Source: Pseudomonas fluorescens (GTDB taxonomy: Bacteria; Pseudomonadota; Gammaproteobacteria; Pseudomonadales; Pseudomonadaceae). From it: a stretch of DNA of 64,000 nucleotides. The DNA lies in the NCBI RefSeq assembly GCF_902497875.1, contig NZ_CABVHY010000012.1, positions 62,001 through 126,000 on the forward strand. Reading direction: 5' to 3'. Below, piece by piece: positions 44,518 through 54,118 of the stretch. Made by a program: the position numbers and the translations under genes. The first letter of the stretch is position 1. Each line of letters starts with the position of its first letter. Below the pieces are notes generated by a model. That model was given only the letters and a program-made list of their open reading frames with translations, was not told where the DNA came from and did no database searches.

Positions 44518-45688
44518 GGCTTGCCTCCGGTCCCAATTGGCTAAAACAGTCGGCCAGTGCATTTAACAATAGTTGGACCTGCGCCTCGCTGTGGGCCGCG
44601 GACAAGGTCACGCGCAACCGCGCGCTGCCGGCCGGCACGGTCGGCGGGCGGATCGCAGTCACCATCAAACCGCGCTCGCGCAGCATCTGCGACAGGCGAA
44701 CGGCACGGCCGGCATCGCCGATCATGATCGGCTGGATCGGTGTGAAGCTGTCCATCAATTGCAGGCCAATTTGCTCGGCGCCCTGGCGGAACTGGCGGAT
44801 CAACAGATTCAGATGATCGCGTCGCCAATGCTCGCTGCGCAGTAACTCCAGGCTCTTGAGCGTGGCACAGGCCAGGGCTGGCGGTTGGCTGGTGGTGTAG
44901 ATATACGGACGGGCAAACTGGATCAGGCTCTCGATCAGCTCTTCACTGCCGGCGACAAACGCCCCGGCGGTGCCGAAGGCTTTACCCAGCGTGCCGACCA
45001 GTACCGGCACCTCCTCCTGGCTCAAACCAAAGTGTTCGACGATGCCGCCACCGTTGGCGCCCAACGGACCAAAGCCATGGGCGTCATCGACCATCAACCA
45101 GGCACCTTTGGCCTTGGTCTCGCGAGCCAGCGCGGGCAGGTCGGCAAGATCTCCGTCCATGCTGAATACGCCATCGGTAACCACCAGGGTATTGCCCGTG
45201 GCTTTTTCCAGACGCTTGGCCAGGCTGACCGCATCGTTATGCAGATAGCGATTGAATCGCGCACCGGACAACAGCCCGGCATCCAGCAACGAGGCATGAT
45301 TGAGGCGGTCTTCCAGCACCGTATCGCCCTGCCCGACCAGCGCGGTGACCGCGCCGAGGTTGGCCATGTAACCGGTGGTGAACAACAGCGCTCGCGGGCG
45401 GCCGGTCAGATCGGCCAAGGCTTCTTCCAGCGCATGGTGCGAACCGCTATGGCCGATCACCAGATGCGAAGCGCCACCGCCCACGCCCCAACGAGTCGCC
45501 CCGGCACGCCAGGCTTCGATCACTTGCGGGTGATTAGCCAGGCCGAGGTAATCGTTGTTGCAGAACGCCAGCAACGGCTGGCCGTCGACCACCACTTCCG
45601 GCCCCTGGGGGCTTTCGAGCAGAGGGCGATGGCGATAAAGGTTTTCGGCACGACGGGCAGCAAGGCGTGCGGCGAGATCGAAAGACAT
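44510..45688 (-). CDS. bioF: 8-amino-7-oxononanoate synthase
   Basis: 392 residues, PLP-dependent condensation of pimeloyl-ACP with alanine. Conserved [12 protein letters not shown] near the N-terminus, [11 protein letters not shown] (cofactor aspartate and histidine) and the Schiff-base lysine in [15 protein letters not shown]. The start follows the bioB stop by about 170 bases that contain a REP pair. Confidence 0.95.
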   Translation of the reverse strand: MSFDLAARLAARRAENLYRHRPLLESPQGPEVVVDGQPLLAFCNNDYLGLANHPQVIEAWRAGATRWGVGGGASHLVIGHSGSHHALEEALADLTGRPRALLFTTGYMANLGAVTALVGQGDTVLEDRLNHASLLDAGLLSGARFNRYLHNDAVSLAKRLEKATGNTLVVTDGVFSMDGDLADLPALARETKAKGAWLMVDDAHGFGPLGANGGGIVEHFGLSQEEVPVLVGTLGKAFGTAGAFVAGSEELIESLIQFARPYIYTTSQPPALACATLKSLELLRSEHWRRDHLNLLIRQFRQGAEQIGLQLMDSFTPIQPIMIGDAGRAVRLSQMLRERGLMVTAIRPPTVPAGSARLRVTLSAAHSEAQVQLLLNALADCFSQLGPEASHA

Positions 45689-45732
45689 GCAGGCCTCGGG
45701 GGTCAGAATTCAGAAGTGATGCCGCAGTACCT

Positions 45733-45823
45733 TGTGGGAGCAAGCCTGCTCGCGATAGCGATTGGGTATTCAACATAGCTGTTGAATGTTATTGCCTCAT
45801 CGCGAGCAGGCTCGCTCCCACAG
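45733..45823. repeat. REP pair, 'GGGAGCAAGCCTGCTCGC' family, inside the bio operon
   Basis: Arms TGGGAGCAAGCCTGCTCGCG and CGCGAGCAGGCTCGCTCCCA, inverted, between bioB and bioF; could uncouple the level of bioB from the downstream genes. Confidence 0.85.
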
Positions 45824-45857
45824 TGTTTTGCATTCCTCCAGAAGGATCGGGGAGGCT

Positions 45858-46913
45858 TCAAACAGCTGCGTTATAGAATTGCTCGCTGCTCTTCTGTTCA
45901 ACCAGCGCTTGCTCGATGGCCGCCTGATGCACTTCATCTGCGTGCTCTTCACGAGCTTCCGGCAGGATGCCCAGGCGCGAGAACAGTTGCATGTCCTTGT
46001 CAGCCTGCGGGTTGGCGGTGGTCAGCAGTTTGTCGCCGTAGAAAATCGAGTTGGCACCGGCAAAGAAAGCCAGAGCCTGCATCTGATCGTTCATCGCTTC
46101 GCGACCTGCAGACAGACGCACGTGGGATTGCGGCATCAGGATCCGAGCGACCGCGAGCATGCGAATGAAGTCGAACGGGTCGATGTCTTCGGCATTTTCC
46201 AGCGGCGTGCCGACGACCTTGACCAGCAGATTGATCGGCACCGACTCCGGATGCTCCGGCAGGTTGGCCAGCTGGATCAGCAGATTGGCGCGGTCATCGA
46301 GAGACTCGCCCATCCCGAGAATGCCACCGGAGCAGATCTTCATCCCGGCATCACGCACATAAGACAGGGTTTGCAGGCGCTCGGAGTAAGTACGGGTGGT
46401 GATGATGCTGCCGTAGAACTCAGGCGAGGTGTCGAGGTTGTGGTTGTAATAGTCAAGGCCGGCTTGGGCCAGGGCTTCGGTCTGATCCTGATCGAGGCGG
46501 CCCAGGGTCATGCAGGTTTCCAGGCCCATGGCTTTCACGCCTTTGACCATTTCCAGCACGTAGGGCATGTCTTTGGCCGATGGATGCTTCCAGGCCGCGC
46601 CCATGCAGAAACGGGTCGTACCGATGGCCTTGGCCCGAGCAGCCTCTTCGAGGACCTTCTGCACTTCCATCAGTTTTTCTTTTTCCAGCCCGGTGTTGTA
46701 GTGACCGGACTGCGGACAATATTTACAATCTTCCGGGCAGGCACCGGTCTTGATCGACAGCAGTGTCGAGACTTGAACCCGGTTGGCGTCAAAATGCGCG
46801 CGGTGCACCGTCTGCGCCTGGAACAACAGGTCATTGAAGGGCTGAACGAACAGCGCCTTGACTTCGGCTAACGACCAATCGTGACGCAATTTGGCGGTGG
46901 TACTGGCGCTCAT
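45858..46913 (-). CDS. bioB: Biotin synthase
   Basis: 351 residues, radical SAM enzyme that inserts sulfur into dethiobiotin. The SAM-cluster cysteines are Cys59, Cys63 and Cys66 ([10 protein letters not shown]); GAAWKHP and [12 protein letters not shown] are further BioB motifs. ATG at 46913 gives [13 protein letters not shown], the usual start; the longer frame runs into the comF promoter. Divergent from comF. Confidence 0.96.
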   Translation of the reverse strand: MSASTTAKLRHDWSLAEVKALFVQPFNDLLFQAQTVHRAHFDANRVQVSTLLSIKTGACPEDCKYCPQSGHYNTGLEKEKLMEVQKVLEEAARAKAIGTTRFCMGAAWKHPSAKDMPYVLEMVKGVKAMGLETCMTLGRLDQDQTEALAQAGLDYYNHNLDTSPEFYGSIITTRTYSERLQTLSYVRDAGMKICSGGILGMGESLDDRANLLIQLANLPEHPESVPINLLVKVVGTPLENAEDIDPFDFIRMLAVARILMPQSHVRLSAGREAMNDQMQALAFFAGANSIFYGDKLLTTANPQADKDMQLFSRLGILPEAREEHADEVHQAAIEQALVEQKSSEQFYNAAV

Positions 46914-47006
46914 CGGCTGATTTCCTTGTTTTATGCTTGGCTTGCGGCTGTGGTCAGTAATACCCACAGGCGCGACACGGATGTTCGGCATATTTAAGGA
47001 AGAGTC

Positions 47007-47747
47007 ATGCGCTGTCAACCACGATACATCGGACCGGTTTACATCTGGTTAAAAAACAACCAGCACTGTTTGCTCTGCGACGAATCCACCGATACCTCTC
47101 ATCCGATCTGCACCCCTTGTGAAAGCGAGCTGCCCTGGCTCGGTGATCAGTGCCAGGTGTGCGCCCTGCCCCTGCCCATGCCGGGATTGACCTGCGGCCA
47201 ATGCCTGAAAAAATCGCCTGCCTTTGCCCAGGTCGTAGCACCCTGGGCTTACGGCTTTCCGATCGACAGTTTGATCACCCGCTTCAAGCACCGCGCACAG
47301 TGGCCGTTTGGTCGTTTGCTGGCCGAACTTCTCGGTCAATCGCTGCACCATCGCTTCGATGAAGGCCTCACACGACCCGATGCGCTGGTACCTGTTCCCC
47401 TATCGAACCAGCGCCTGCGCGAGCGCGGTTACAACCAGGCGGCGATGCTCGCCCAGTGGCTCAGCGACAGTTTGACGATCCCCTGCGAGGAACATCTATT
47501 GCTGCGCACTCAAGACACCACCGCACAACAGGAACTGAATGCCGAGGCGCGCCGACGCAACCTGCGAACGGCCTTTGCCCTGGTGCCAGATGCGCGGATT
47601 GAAGGCCGGCATCTGGCGCTGGTCGACGACGTGCTGACCACCGGTACTACTGCCCACTACCTGGCCCGCTTGTTGATGAACGGCGGAGCCCGACAGGTTG
47701 ACGTCTATTGCCTGGCCAGAACCCCAAAACCTGGCGATCAGGCCTGA
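47007..47747 (+). CDS. comF: ComF family protein (amidophosphoribosyltransferase-like)
   Basis: 246 residues. Two pairs of zinc-ribbon cysteines at the N-terminus ([30 protein letters not shown]) and a C-terminal phosphoribosyltransferase fold with the PRPP loop [18 protein letters not shown]. Homologues are linked to DNA uptake (ComF, GntX). It is divergent from bioB, the arrangement seen in many Proteobacteria. Confidence 0.9.
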   Translation: MRCQPRYIGPVYIWLKNNQHCLLCDESTDTSHPICTPCESELPWLGDQCQVCALPLPMPGLTCGQCLKKSPAFAQVVAPWAYGFPIDSLITRFKHRAQWPFGRLLAELLGQSLHHRFDEGLTRPDALVPVPLSNQRLRERGYNQAAMLAQWLSDSLTIPCEEHLLLRTQDTTAQQELNAEARRRNLRTAFALVPDARIEGRHLALVDDVLTTGTTAHYLARLLMNGGARQVDVYCLARTPKPGDQA

Positions 47748-47811
47748 CTTGACTCTCAAGCGTCAAGCCGCCAACGTCCAGTCTCATCATCACAGCTCAC
47801 AGCGCGCCACT

Positions 47812-48576
47812 ATGTCCTTGCCCACGCTTTTGACCCAACACATCGTTCGTCGCCCGCAGCGCATTGCCCTGCTGCAACACATCGCCGAGCAGGGCTCGAT
47901 CACCCGTGCCGCGAAAAGCGCGGGCTTGAGCTACAAAGCCGCCTGGGACGCCATCGATGAGTTGAACAACCTGGCGCAGAAACCCTTGGTCGAGCGCAGC
48001 GTCGGCGGCAAGGGCGGCGGTGGCGCGAAGTTGTCCAGCGAAGGTGAACGGGTATTGCGGCTCTATCAACGCTTGCAAGCATTGCAGGCACAAGTGCTGG
48101 AAGCCGCCGAAGACGCCAGCGACCTGGACCTGCTTGGCCGCTTGATGCTCAGAACCAGTGCCCGCAACCAGTTGCACGGCAAGGTCGTGGCCATCGACAG
48201 CCAGGGGCGCAATGACCTGATCAGCCTGGAACTGGCCGAAGGGCTGAGGATCCAGGCGCAGATCACCCATGACAGTACGCTGCGGCTGGAACTGGAACCC
48301 GGCATTGAGGTGGTCGCGTTGATCAAGGCCGGTTGGCTGGAGGTGCTGGCCATCGATCAAGCCGCCACCGCCGGACACAACTGCCTGAGCGGGAGCATCG
48401 AAGAGATTCTCGACGCCGAAGATGGGCCCAGCGAGGTACGCATCGGATTGCCCAATGGGCAAACCTTGTGTGCATTGGCCGAGCCGTTGCATCTGAAAAC
48501 CCAGAACCTGGCAACTGCAAGCCCGGTCCTGGTGCAGTTCGCGCCATCTAACGTATTGCTCGGCACACCGCTTTAG
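47812..48576 (+). CDS. modE: Molybdate-responsive regulator ModE
   Basis: 254 residues. N-terminal winged helix of the LysR type (GSITRAAKSAGLSYKAAWDAIDELNN), then two Mop/TOBE domains (ARNQLHGKVVAIDSQGRNDLISLEL; GHNCLSGSIEEILDAEDGPSEVRIGL) that bind molybdate. Starts at ATG 47812 (MSLPTLLTQHIVRRPQR). It normally represses modABC, which is not in the window. Confidence 0.92.
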   Translation: MSLPTLLTQHIVRRPQRIALLQHIAEQGSITRAAKSAGLSYKAAWDAIDELNNLAQKPLVERSVGGKGGGGAKLSSEGERVLRLYQRLQALQAQVLEAAEDASDLDLLGRLMLRTSARNQLHGKVVAIDSQGRNDLISLELAEGLRIQAQITHDSTLRLELEPGIEVVALIKAGWLEVLAIDQAATAGHNCLSGSIEEILDAEDGPSEVRIGLPNGQTLCALAEPLHLKTQNLATASPVLVQFAPSNVLLGTPL

Positions 48577-48599
48577 CTCGAGCGCAGACACTCTTTTCG

Positions 48600-48729
48600 T
48601 AGCAGCTGGCGAAGCCTGCGTTCGAGGGCGAAGCACTCGCAATCCGGTTAACTCAATAAAAAGCGAGAATTGCGGTGGCAGGTTTTGCGACTGCTGCGCA
48701 GCCGAACGCAGCCTTCGGCAGCTGCTACG
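48600..48729. repeat. REP pair, 'GTAGCAGCTGGCGAAGCC' family
   Basis: Arms GTAGCAGCTGGCGAAGCCTG and GAACGCAGCCTTCGGCAGCT followed by GCTAC. Fourth REP family of the window, also at 59772. Confidence 0.82.
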
Positions 48730-48818
48730 GGGTTTGCGGCGCAGCTTGAAAACTCCCTGAAACATTACCTTCATCGATGCGCTTTAAGGTGTCTGCAAAA
48801 ACCTGCAGGGAGCCTGAT

Positions 48819-50720
48819 GTGACATTACTAGAAGAAAACCAGCCCACCGACCTCGAAAAAATCACCGGCCTCAGCCGCCGCGGCTTCATCAGTGCCGGCG
48901 CCTTGTGTGGCGCGGCGATGTTTCTCGGTGGGAACCTGCTGAGCCGCAGCGTACTGGCCGCGAGCGTCAGTGCCGGTTCCAGCAAAATGCTGGGTTTCAA
49001 TAGCATTGCCGCCGCCACCAGCGACACCATCAGCTTGCCACCCGGCTATAAATCGTCGGTGCTGATCAGTTGGGGGCAACCTCTGCAAGAGGACGGTCCG
49101 GCCTTCGATCCCAGCGGCAATGGCACAGCCCAGGCCCAGGAAGTCCAGTTCGGCGACAACAACGACGGCATGAGCCTGTTCGCTTTCCCCGGCGAACACG
49201 ACCGTGCGCTGATGGCGATCAATAACGAATACACCAACTACCGCTACCTCTACCCCCACGGCGGCATGCCGCAGTCGGCGGCGGATGTGCACAAGGCGCT
49301 GGCTTGTGAAGGCGTGTCGGTCATCGAGGTGCAACGCAAGAACGGCCAATGGCAATTTGTTCAGGGTTCGAACTACAACCGTCGGATCCACGGCAACTCG
49401 CCGCTGCGCGTGAGCGGTCCGGCCGCCGGGCATGATTTGCTGAAAACCAGCGCCGACCCGCAGGGCAATACAGTGCTCGGCACTTTCCAGAACTGTGCCA
49501 ACGGCAAGACCCCGTGGGGCACTTACCTGACCTGTGAAGAGAACTTTACCGACTGCTTCGGCAGCAACAATCCCGAGCAGAAATTCGGCGCTGCGCAAAA
49601 ACGCTACGGTGTGGTGGCAACCAGCAAGGAGATCAACTGGCACCAACACGACCCGCGCTTCGACCTGGCGAAGAACCCCAACGAACTCAACCGTCACGGC
49701 TGGATCGTCGAGATCGATCCGTTCGACCCGCAATCGACCCCGGTCAAGCGCACCGCCCTGGGCCGCTTCAAACATGAAAACGCCGCACTGGCCGAGACCG
49801 GTGACGGACGCGCGGTGGTCTACATGGGCGACGATGAACGCGGTGAGTTCATTTACAAATTCATCAGCCGCGACAAGATCAATCATCAGGATCCGCAAGC
49901 CAACCGCGAGCTGCTGGATCACGGCACCCTCTACGTCGCACGTTTCGACGCCGGTGACAGTCACCCCGACCATCCAAAAGGCCAGGGCCAGTGGATCGAA
50001 TTGACCCATGGTAAAAACGGCATCGATGCCAGCAGTGGCTTTGCCGATCAGGCCGAGGTATTGATCCACGCCCGGCTCGCTGCCAGCGTGGTTAACGCCA
50101 CGCGCATGGACCGCCCGGAATGGATAGTCGTCAACCCGAAAGACGGTCAGGTCTACTGCACCCTGACCAACAACGCCAAGCGCGGCGAAGAGGGTCAACC
50201 GGTCGGCGGCCCCAACCCACGGGGGAAGAATGTCTACGGGCAGATTCTGCGCTGGCAGGAAAACCGTGACGACCACGCAGCCATGAACTTTTCCTGGGAT
50301 CTGTTCATGGTCGCGGGTAATCCGGCGGTGCATGCCGGCACACCGAAAGGCGGCTCGTCGAACATCACCGCGCAGAACATGTTCAACAGCCCCGACGGCC
50401 TGAGTTTCGACGACGCTGGTCGGCTGTGGATCCTCACCGATGGCGACGCCAGCAACAGCGGCGATTTCGCCGAGATGGGCAACAACCAGATGCTCTGCGC
50501 CGATCCGCTCAGCGGTGAAATTCGTCGGTTCATGGTCGGCCCGGTGGGGTGCGAGGTGACCGGCATCAGTTTCTCGCCGGATCAGAAAACCTTGTTCGTC
50601 GGCATTCAGCACCCGGGCGAAAACGGCGGCTCGACCTTCCCCGAGCATTTGCCGAACGGCAAGCCGAGGTCGTCGGTGATGGTGATCACCCGTGAAGATG
50701 GCGGGATCGTCGGCGCCTGA
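48819..50720 (+). CDS. PhoX family phosphatase (DUF839), Tat-exported
   Basis: 633 residues. Twin-arginine signal LSRRGFISAGALCGAAMFLGG near the N-terminus, then the PhoX beta-propeller (GTYLTCEENFTDCFG, HGWIVEIDPFDP, DGLSFDDAGRLWILTDGD, FVGIQHPGE). PhoX enzymes are calcium- and iron-dependent periplasmic alkaline phosphatases. GTG at 48819 has AGGGAG seven bases ahead and is preferred over ATG at 48777, which lacks one. No Pho box was identified by eye in the 90 bases upstream. Confidence 0.85.
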   Translation: MTLLEENQPTDLEKITGLSRRGFISAGALCGAAMFLGGNLLSRSVLAASVSAGSSKMLGFNSIAAATSDTISLPPGYKSSVLISWGQPLQEDGPAFDPSGNGTAQAQEVQFGDNNDGMSLFAFPGEHDRALMAINNEYTNYRYLYPHGGMPQSAADVHKALACEGVSVIEVQRKNGQWQFVQGSNYNRRIHGNSPLRVSGPAAGHDLLKTSADPQGNTVLGTFQNCANGKTPWGTYLTCEENFTDCFGSNNPEQKFGAAQKRYGVVATSKEINWHQHDPRFDLAKNPNELNRHGWIVEIDPFDPQSTPVKRTALGRFKHENAALAETGDGRAVVYMGDDERGEFIYKFISRDKINHQDPQANRELLDHGTLYVARFDAGDSHPDHPKGQGQWIELTHGKNGIDASSGFADQAEVLIHARLAASVVNATRMDRPEWIVVNPKDGQVYCTLTNNAKRGEEGQPVGGPNPRGKNVYGQILRWQENRDDHAAMNFSWDLFMVAGNPAVHAGTPKGGSSNITAQNMFNSPDGLSFDDAGRLWILTDGDASNSGDFAEMGNNQMLCADPLSGEIRRFMVGPVGCEVTGISFSPDQKTLFVGIQHPGENGGSTFPEHLPNGKPRSSVMVITREDGGIVGA

Positions 50721-50729
50721 CAGGCCCTC

Positions 50730-50750
50730 ATCGCGAGCAAGCTCGCGATG
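50730..50750. repeat. Single short REP arm
   Basis: ATCGCGAGCAAGCTCGCGAT, a self-complementary remnant of the 'GAGCGAGCTTGCTCGC' family directly after the PhoX-like gene. Confidence 0.7.
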
Positions 50751-50836
50751 GCGTCAGAACAGTCACCACCTATCTGCGTCCGTCTGCGCTACCATGTCTG
50801 GCCGGACGCGGCAGCCTGCTGCGCGCAGGAGTCAGC

Positions 50837-51811
50837 ATGGCCCATCCGTTTGAAACCCTTACCCCCGATCTGGTGCTCGATGCTGTTGAAAGCATTGGGT
50901 TCCTCAGCGACGCCCGCATCCTGGCGCTCAATAGCTACGAGAACCGCGTCTACCAGGTCGGCATCGAAGACTCCGAGCCGCTGATCGCCAAGTTCTACCG
51001 TCCACAACGCTGGACCAACGAGGCGATCCTCGAAGAACACCGCTTCACCTTCGAACTCGCCGAGTGCGATGTTCCGGTCGTCGCGCCGATGATCCACAAC
51101 GGCGAAAGCCTGTTCGAACACGCCGGTTTTCGTTTCACCCTGTTCCCTCGCCGTGGCGGTCGCGCGCCAGAGCCCGGCAATCTGGATCAGTTGTATCGCC
51201 TCGGGCAATTGCTCGGCCGCCTGCACGCGGTCGGCGCCACCCGCCCGTTCGAACACCGCGAAGCCCTCGGTGTGAAGAACTTCGGCCATGATTCCCTGAA
51301 CACCTTGCTCGAAGGCAATTTCGTGCCTCGCAGCTTGCTCCCGGCCTACGAATCAGTCGCCCGGGATCTGCTCAAGCGAGTGGAAGAGGTCTACCAGGCC
51401 ACGCCCCATCAGAACATTCGGATGCACGGTGACTGCCACCCCGGCAACATGATGTGCCGCGACGAGATGTTCCACATCGTCGACCTCGATGACTGCCGCA
51501 TGGGCCCGGCGGTGCAGGATCTGTGGATGATGCTCGCCGGTGACCGTCACGAATGCCTGGGCCAGTTGTCGGAACTGATGGATGGCTACCGCGAGTTCCA
51601 TGACTTCGACCCGCGTGAACTGGCACTTATCGAACCGTTGCGCGCTCTGCGCCTGATGCACTACAGCGCCTGGCTGGCCCGCCGCTGGGATGATCCGGCG
51701 TTCCCGCGCAGCTTCCCGTGGTTTGGTACCGAGCGGTATTGGGGCGATCAGGTGCTGGCGTTGCGTGAGCAGCTTTCCGCGTTGAACGAAGAACCTTTGA
51801 AATTGTTCTGA
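50837..51811 (+). CDS. srkA: Stress response kinase A (YihE/SrkA)
   Basis: 324 residues, an aminoglycoside-phosphotransferase-fold serine/threonine kinase that protects against stress-induced death in E. coli. Catalytic loop MHGDCHPGNMM (about residues 195-205) and metal-binding DLDDCRMGPAVQDLW. N-terminal start MAHPFETLTPDLVLDAVE is typical; AGGAGTC precedes the ATG. Confidence 0.92.
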   Translation: MAHPFETLTPDLVLDAVESIGFLSDARILALNSYENRVYQVGIEDSEPLIAKFYRPQRWTNEAILEEHRFTFELAECDVPVVAPMIHNGESLFEHAGFRFTLFPRRGGRAPEPGNLDQLYRLGQLLGRLHAVGATRPFEHREALGVKNFGHDSLNTLLEGNFVPRSLLPAYESVARDLLKRVEEVYQATPHQNIRMHGDCHPGNMMCRDEMFHIVDLDDCRMGPAVQDLWMMLAGDRHECLGQLSELMDGYREFHDFDPRELALIEPLRALRLMHYSAWLARRWDDPAFPRSFPWFGTERYWGDQVLALREQLSALNEEPLKLF

Positions 51812-51815
51812 TTCA

Positions 51816-51909
51816 AGATCAAAAGATCGCAGCCTGCGGCAGCTCCTACACAATTTCGTACATCCGTTATTTCGCGGTTGTACCCGGTCGGCGTAGGAGC
51901 TGCCACAGG
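51816..51909. repeat. REP pair, 'GCAGCTCC' family
   Basis: Arms GATCGCAGCCTGCGGCAGCT and GTAGGAGCTGCCACAGG; the right arm has lost similarity after CACAGG. Confidence 0.8.
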
Positions 51910-52012
51910 TTCGGGCCGCGTTCGGACGATCTTTGCTTTCAGGCACGACACATCTATACAACCTCCTTACAATGGCTGTCCTGATCGTTAGCTGCCTAAG
52001 CAAGGACTCTGC

Positions 52013-52900
52013 ATGCAAGCCGCCAACCCGCGTCGCGGGTACATTCTGGGCCTGACCGCCTACATCATCTGGGGCCTGTTCCCGCTCTACTTCAAAGCCA
52101 TCGCCAACGTGCCCGCGGTAGAGATCATCATCCATCGGGTGCTCTGGTCCGCGCTGTTCGGCGGTTTGCTGTTGTTAGTCTGGAAACATCCGGGCTGGTG
52201 GCGCGAGCTGCGGGAGAACCCGCGGCGACTGGCGATCCTGGCCTTGAGCGGCACGCTGATCGCAGCCAACTGGCTGACCTATGTCTGGTCGGTGAACACG
52301 GGTCGGATGCTCGAAGCCAGCCTCGGCTATTACATCAACCCCTTGGTGAACGTACTGCTGGGCATGCTGTTGCTCGGAGAGCGGCTGCGGCGCATGCAGT
52401 GGCTGGCGGTGGGGCTGGCCGCGGTCGGCGTGGCTCAGCAAGTCTGGCAAGTGGGCAGTCTGCCCTGGGTCTCGCTGGTGCTGGCACTGACCTTTGGTTT
52501 CTACGGCTTGATCCGCAAGCAGGCACCGGTCAAAGCGTTGCCCGGGCTGGTGGTGGAAACCTGGATGCTGGTGCCGATTGCCCTCGGCTGGCTGTTGCTC
52601 AACCCCAGCGCAAGCAGTGCGCAGGCCGAGTTCTGGACCACCTCCGAAGCCTGGTGGCTGGTAGCTGCAGGACCGATCACTCTGGTACCGCTGGTGTGTT
52701 TCAACGCCGCCGCGCGGCACTTGCCCTACACCACCCTGGGTTTCCTCCAGTACCTGGCGCCGACTCTGGTGCTGTTGCAGGCAGTGCTGCTATTTGGCGA
52801 GCGCTTATCCTCAAGCACCCTGGTTGCATTCATGTTTATCTGGGCAGGTTTGGCGATTTACAGCGTGGATGCCTGGATCAGCATGCGCCGGCGCGCCTGA
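52013..52900 (+). CDS. rarD: EamA family transporter RarD
   Basis: 295 residues with ten membrane helices; RGYILGLTAYIIWGLFPLYFKAI at the start, LSGTLIAANWLTYVWSVNTGRMLEASLGYYINPLVNVLLG and FLQYLAPTLVLLQAVLLFGE are RarD hallmarks. RarD was named for chloramphenicol sensitivity; its real substrate is not settled. Single gene followed by the DnaA-box-like cluster. Confidence 0.92.
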   Translation: MQAANPRRGYILGLTAYIIWGLFPLYFKAIANVPAVEIIIHRVLWSALFGGLLLLVWKHPGWWRELRENPRRLAILALSGTLIAANWLTYVWSVNTGRMLEASLGYYINPLVNVLLGMLLLGERLRRMQWLAVGLAAVGVAQQVWQVGSLPWVSLVLALTFGFYGLIRKQAPVKALPGLVVETWMLVPIALGWLLLNPSASSAQAEFWTTSEAWWLVAAGPITLVPLVCFNAAARHLPYTTLGFLQYLAPTLVLLQAVLLFGERLSSSTLVAFMFIWAGLAIYSVDAWISMRRRA

Positions 52901-52929
52901 TCAAAAAACGCACAAAGCTCTGCAGGCCA

Positions 52930-53110
52930 TTATCCACGTGGCCTGCAAGCATCAGCCCCAAGGTTATCCACAACGTGATCCCCACCGTTTGTGCACAACC
53001 CCTTGAAACTGTTCGTTTTTTGCTCAACTCTGGGGGAGCCCCGGCCAGCTTGGGCTGGCGGTGCATCTCTACAGGTTATCCACAGGCAGGTGCAGGTTTT
53101 ACTTGGATAA
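52930..53110. other. Cluster of DnaA-box-like sequences
   Basis: Within 180 bases: TTATCCACG (52930), TTATCCACA (52964), the palindrome TTGTGCACAA (52989), TTATCCACA (53076) and, on the minus strand, TTATCCAAG (53102-53110). Two match the DnaA consensus TTATNCACA exactly, the others differ by one or two bases. dnaA, dnaN and rep genes are not near, so this is not the usual oriC setting; it may titrate DnaA or regulate the flanking genes. Confidence 0.6.
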
Positions 53111-53124
53111 CTGTTACTTCAGGT

Positions 53125-53643
53125 TTACACCTCGCTGCGCAACACCAACTCGACCATCAAATCGTCCGCCAGGGTTTCCAGACGCGCCTGCAATACGTCC
53201 AGAGACAAGGTCAGCGGCACCGCCAGAATTGCTTCGGCATGGAACAGCGGCTCGCTGCTCATGGGCGCCGGGCGCACGTCGGTGACCAATTGCTCGAGGT
53301 TTACCCCCTGCTCGCTCAACAAGCGTGTGATGTCACGGACAATTCCCGGTCGGTCGTTGCCGACCAGTTCCATGGCGATCGGCTTCCAGGTGCAGGATTG
53401 TTCGATGCCGCTTTCGGCAATCAGCACGCGGATTCCATGCGCCGACAATCCTTGCAGCGCATCCACCAGTTCGTCGTAGGCCTCGGCCGGCACGCCAACC
53501 CGCAGGATCCCGGCAAATTGTCCGGCCATGCGCGACATGCGACTTTCCAGCCAGTTGCCGCCGTGCTCGGCAATGCATTGGGCAATGCGCTCGACCTGGC
53601 CGGGTTTGTCCGGGGCGATTACGGTAAGTACGAGATGGTCCAT
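53125..53643 (-). CDS. Glycine cleavage system regulator GcvR-like (ACT domains)
   Basis: 172 residues, two ACT domains: VLTVIAPDKPGQVERIAQCIAEHGGNW (first) and MELVGNDRPGIVRDITRLLSEQGVNLEQL (second). Same build as E. coli GcvR, which binds GcvA in response to glycine. No gcv gene is next to it, so the partner is inferred. Confidence 0.85.
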   Translation of the reverse strand: MDHLVLTVIAPDKPGQVERIAQCIAEHGGNWLESRMSRMAGQFAGILRVGVPAEAYDELVDALQGLSAHGIRVLIAESGIEQSCTWKPIAMELVGNDRPGIVRDITRLLSEQGVNLEQLVTDVRPAPMSSEPLFHAEAILAVPLTLSLDVLQARLETLADDLMVELVLRSEV

Positions 53644-54118
53644 GGCATAGCCCTCTTGTCATGACTTTTGTAATAGAAGGGGAAGTATAGGCAAGCCTTT
53701 ATTCTGCGCTTGATTGGCTGATGTCTATCGCCCGGCAAGCCGCTACAGAAAAACAAATCGTGTACTGTTCTTAGATTTATCTGGAACAATCTTATAGTTT
53801 TTTGAGAACATCCCATTCCCCAGCGTGACCATACAGCTGGCTCAAGTCGCTAAACGACGTATTTAGTCTAATTTTCACAACCGCTATTCATCATGTAGTA
53901 TGCCGCAGCGCGCACTACATAACGTTGGATCGATGTCTGCCCAGGCGCCATCGCAACCCCGAAAAGCCCCGTCAGCAAGGCTCTGCCGTTGATTGGATGC
54001 ACCCAGCCGCCAGCAATGGCATGTACTGGTGCAAGGGGTTGTGGTTTAAATGGCCAGAGGCTTCATTGTTAAATTGAAGAGCTGAAAAGCGAAATAGCTG
54101 AGCAGAGTGAGGCAAGCA
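53644..54118. other. AT-rich intergenic region between gcvR-like and glcB
   Basis: About 475 bases, AT-rich from 53650 to 53890. One inverted repeat, ATGTAGT - 14 bases - ACTACAT (53893-53920), is the only clear signal; it could be an operator for glcB. No ORF or stable RNA was recognised. Confidence 0.5.
53893..53920. promoter_or_regulatory. Inverted repeat upstream of glcB
   Basis: ATGTAGT and ACTACAT, perfect 7-base arms with a centre that is itself partly symmetrical (TGCCGCAGCGCGC). About 200 bases before the glcB start. Candidate operator for a regulator of glyoxylate or glycolate metabolism; the protein is unknown. Confidence 0.35.

Noticed and set aside
52930..53110. Chromosomal origin oriC
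   Set aside because: No dnaA, dnaN, gidA or AT-rich unwinding element is nearby; only box-like motifs are present.
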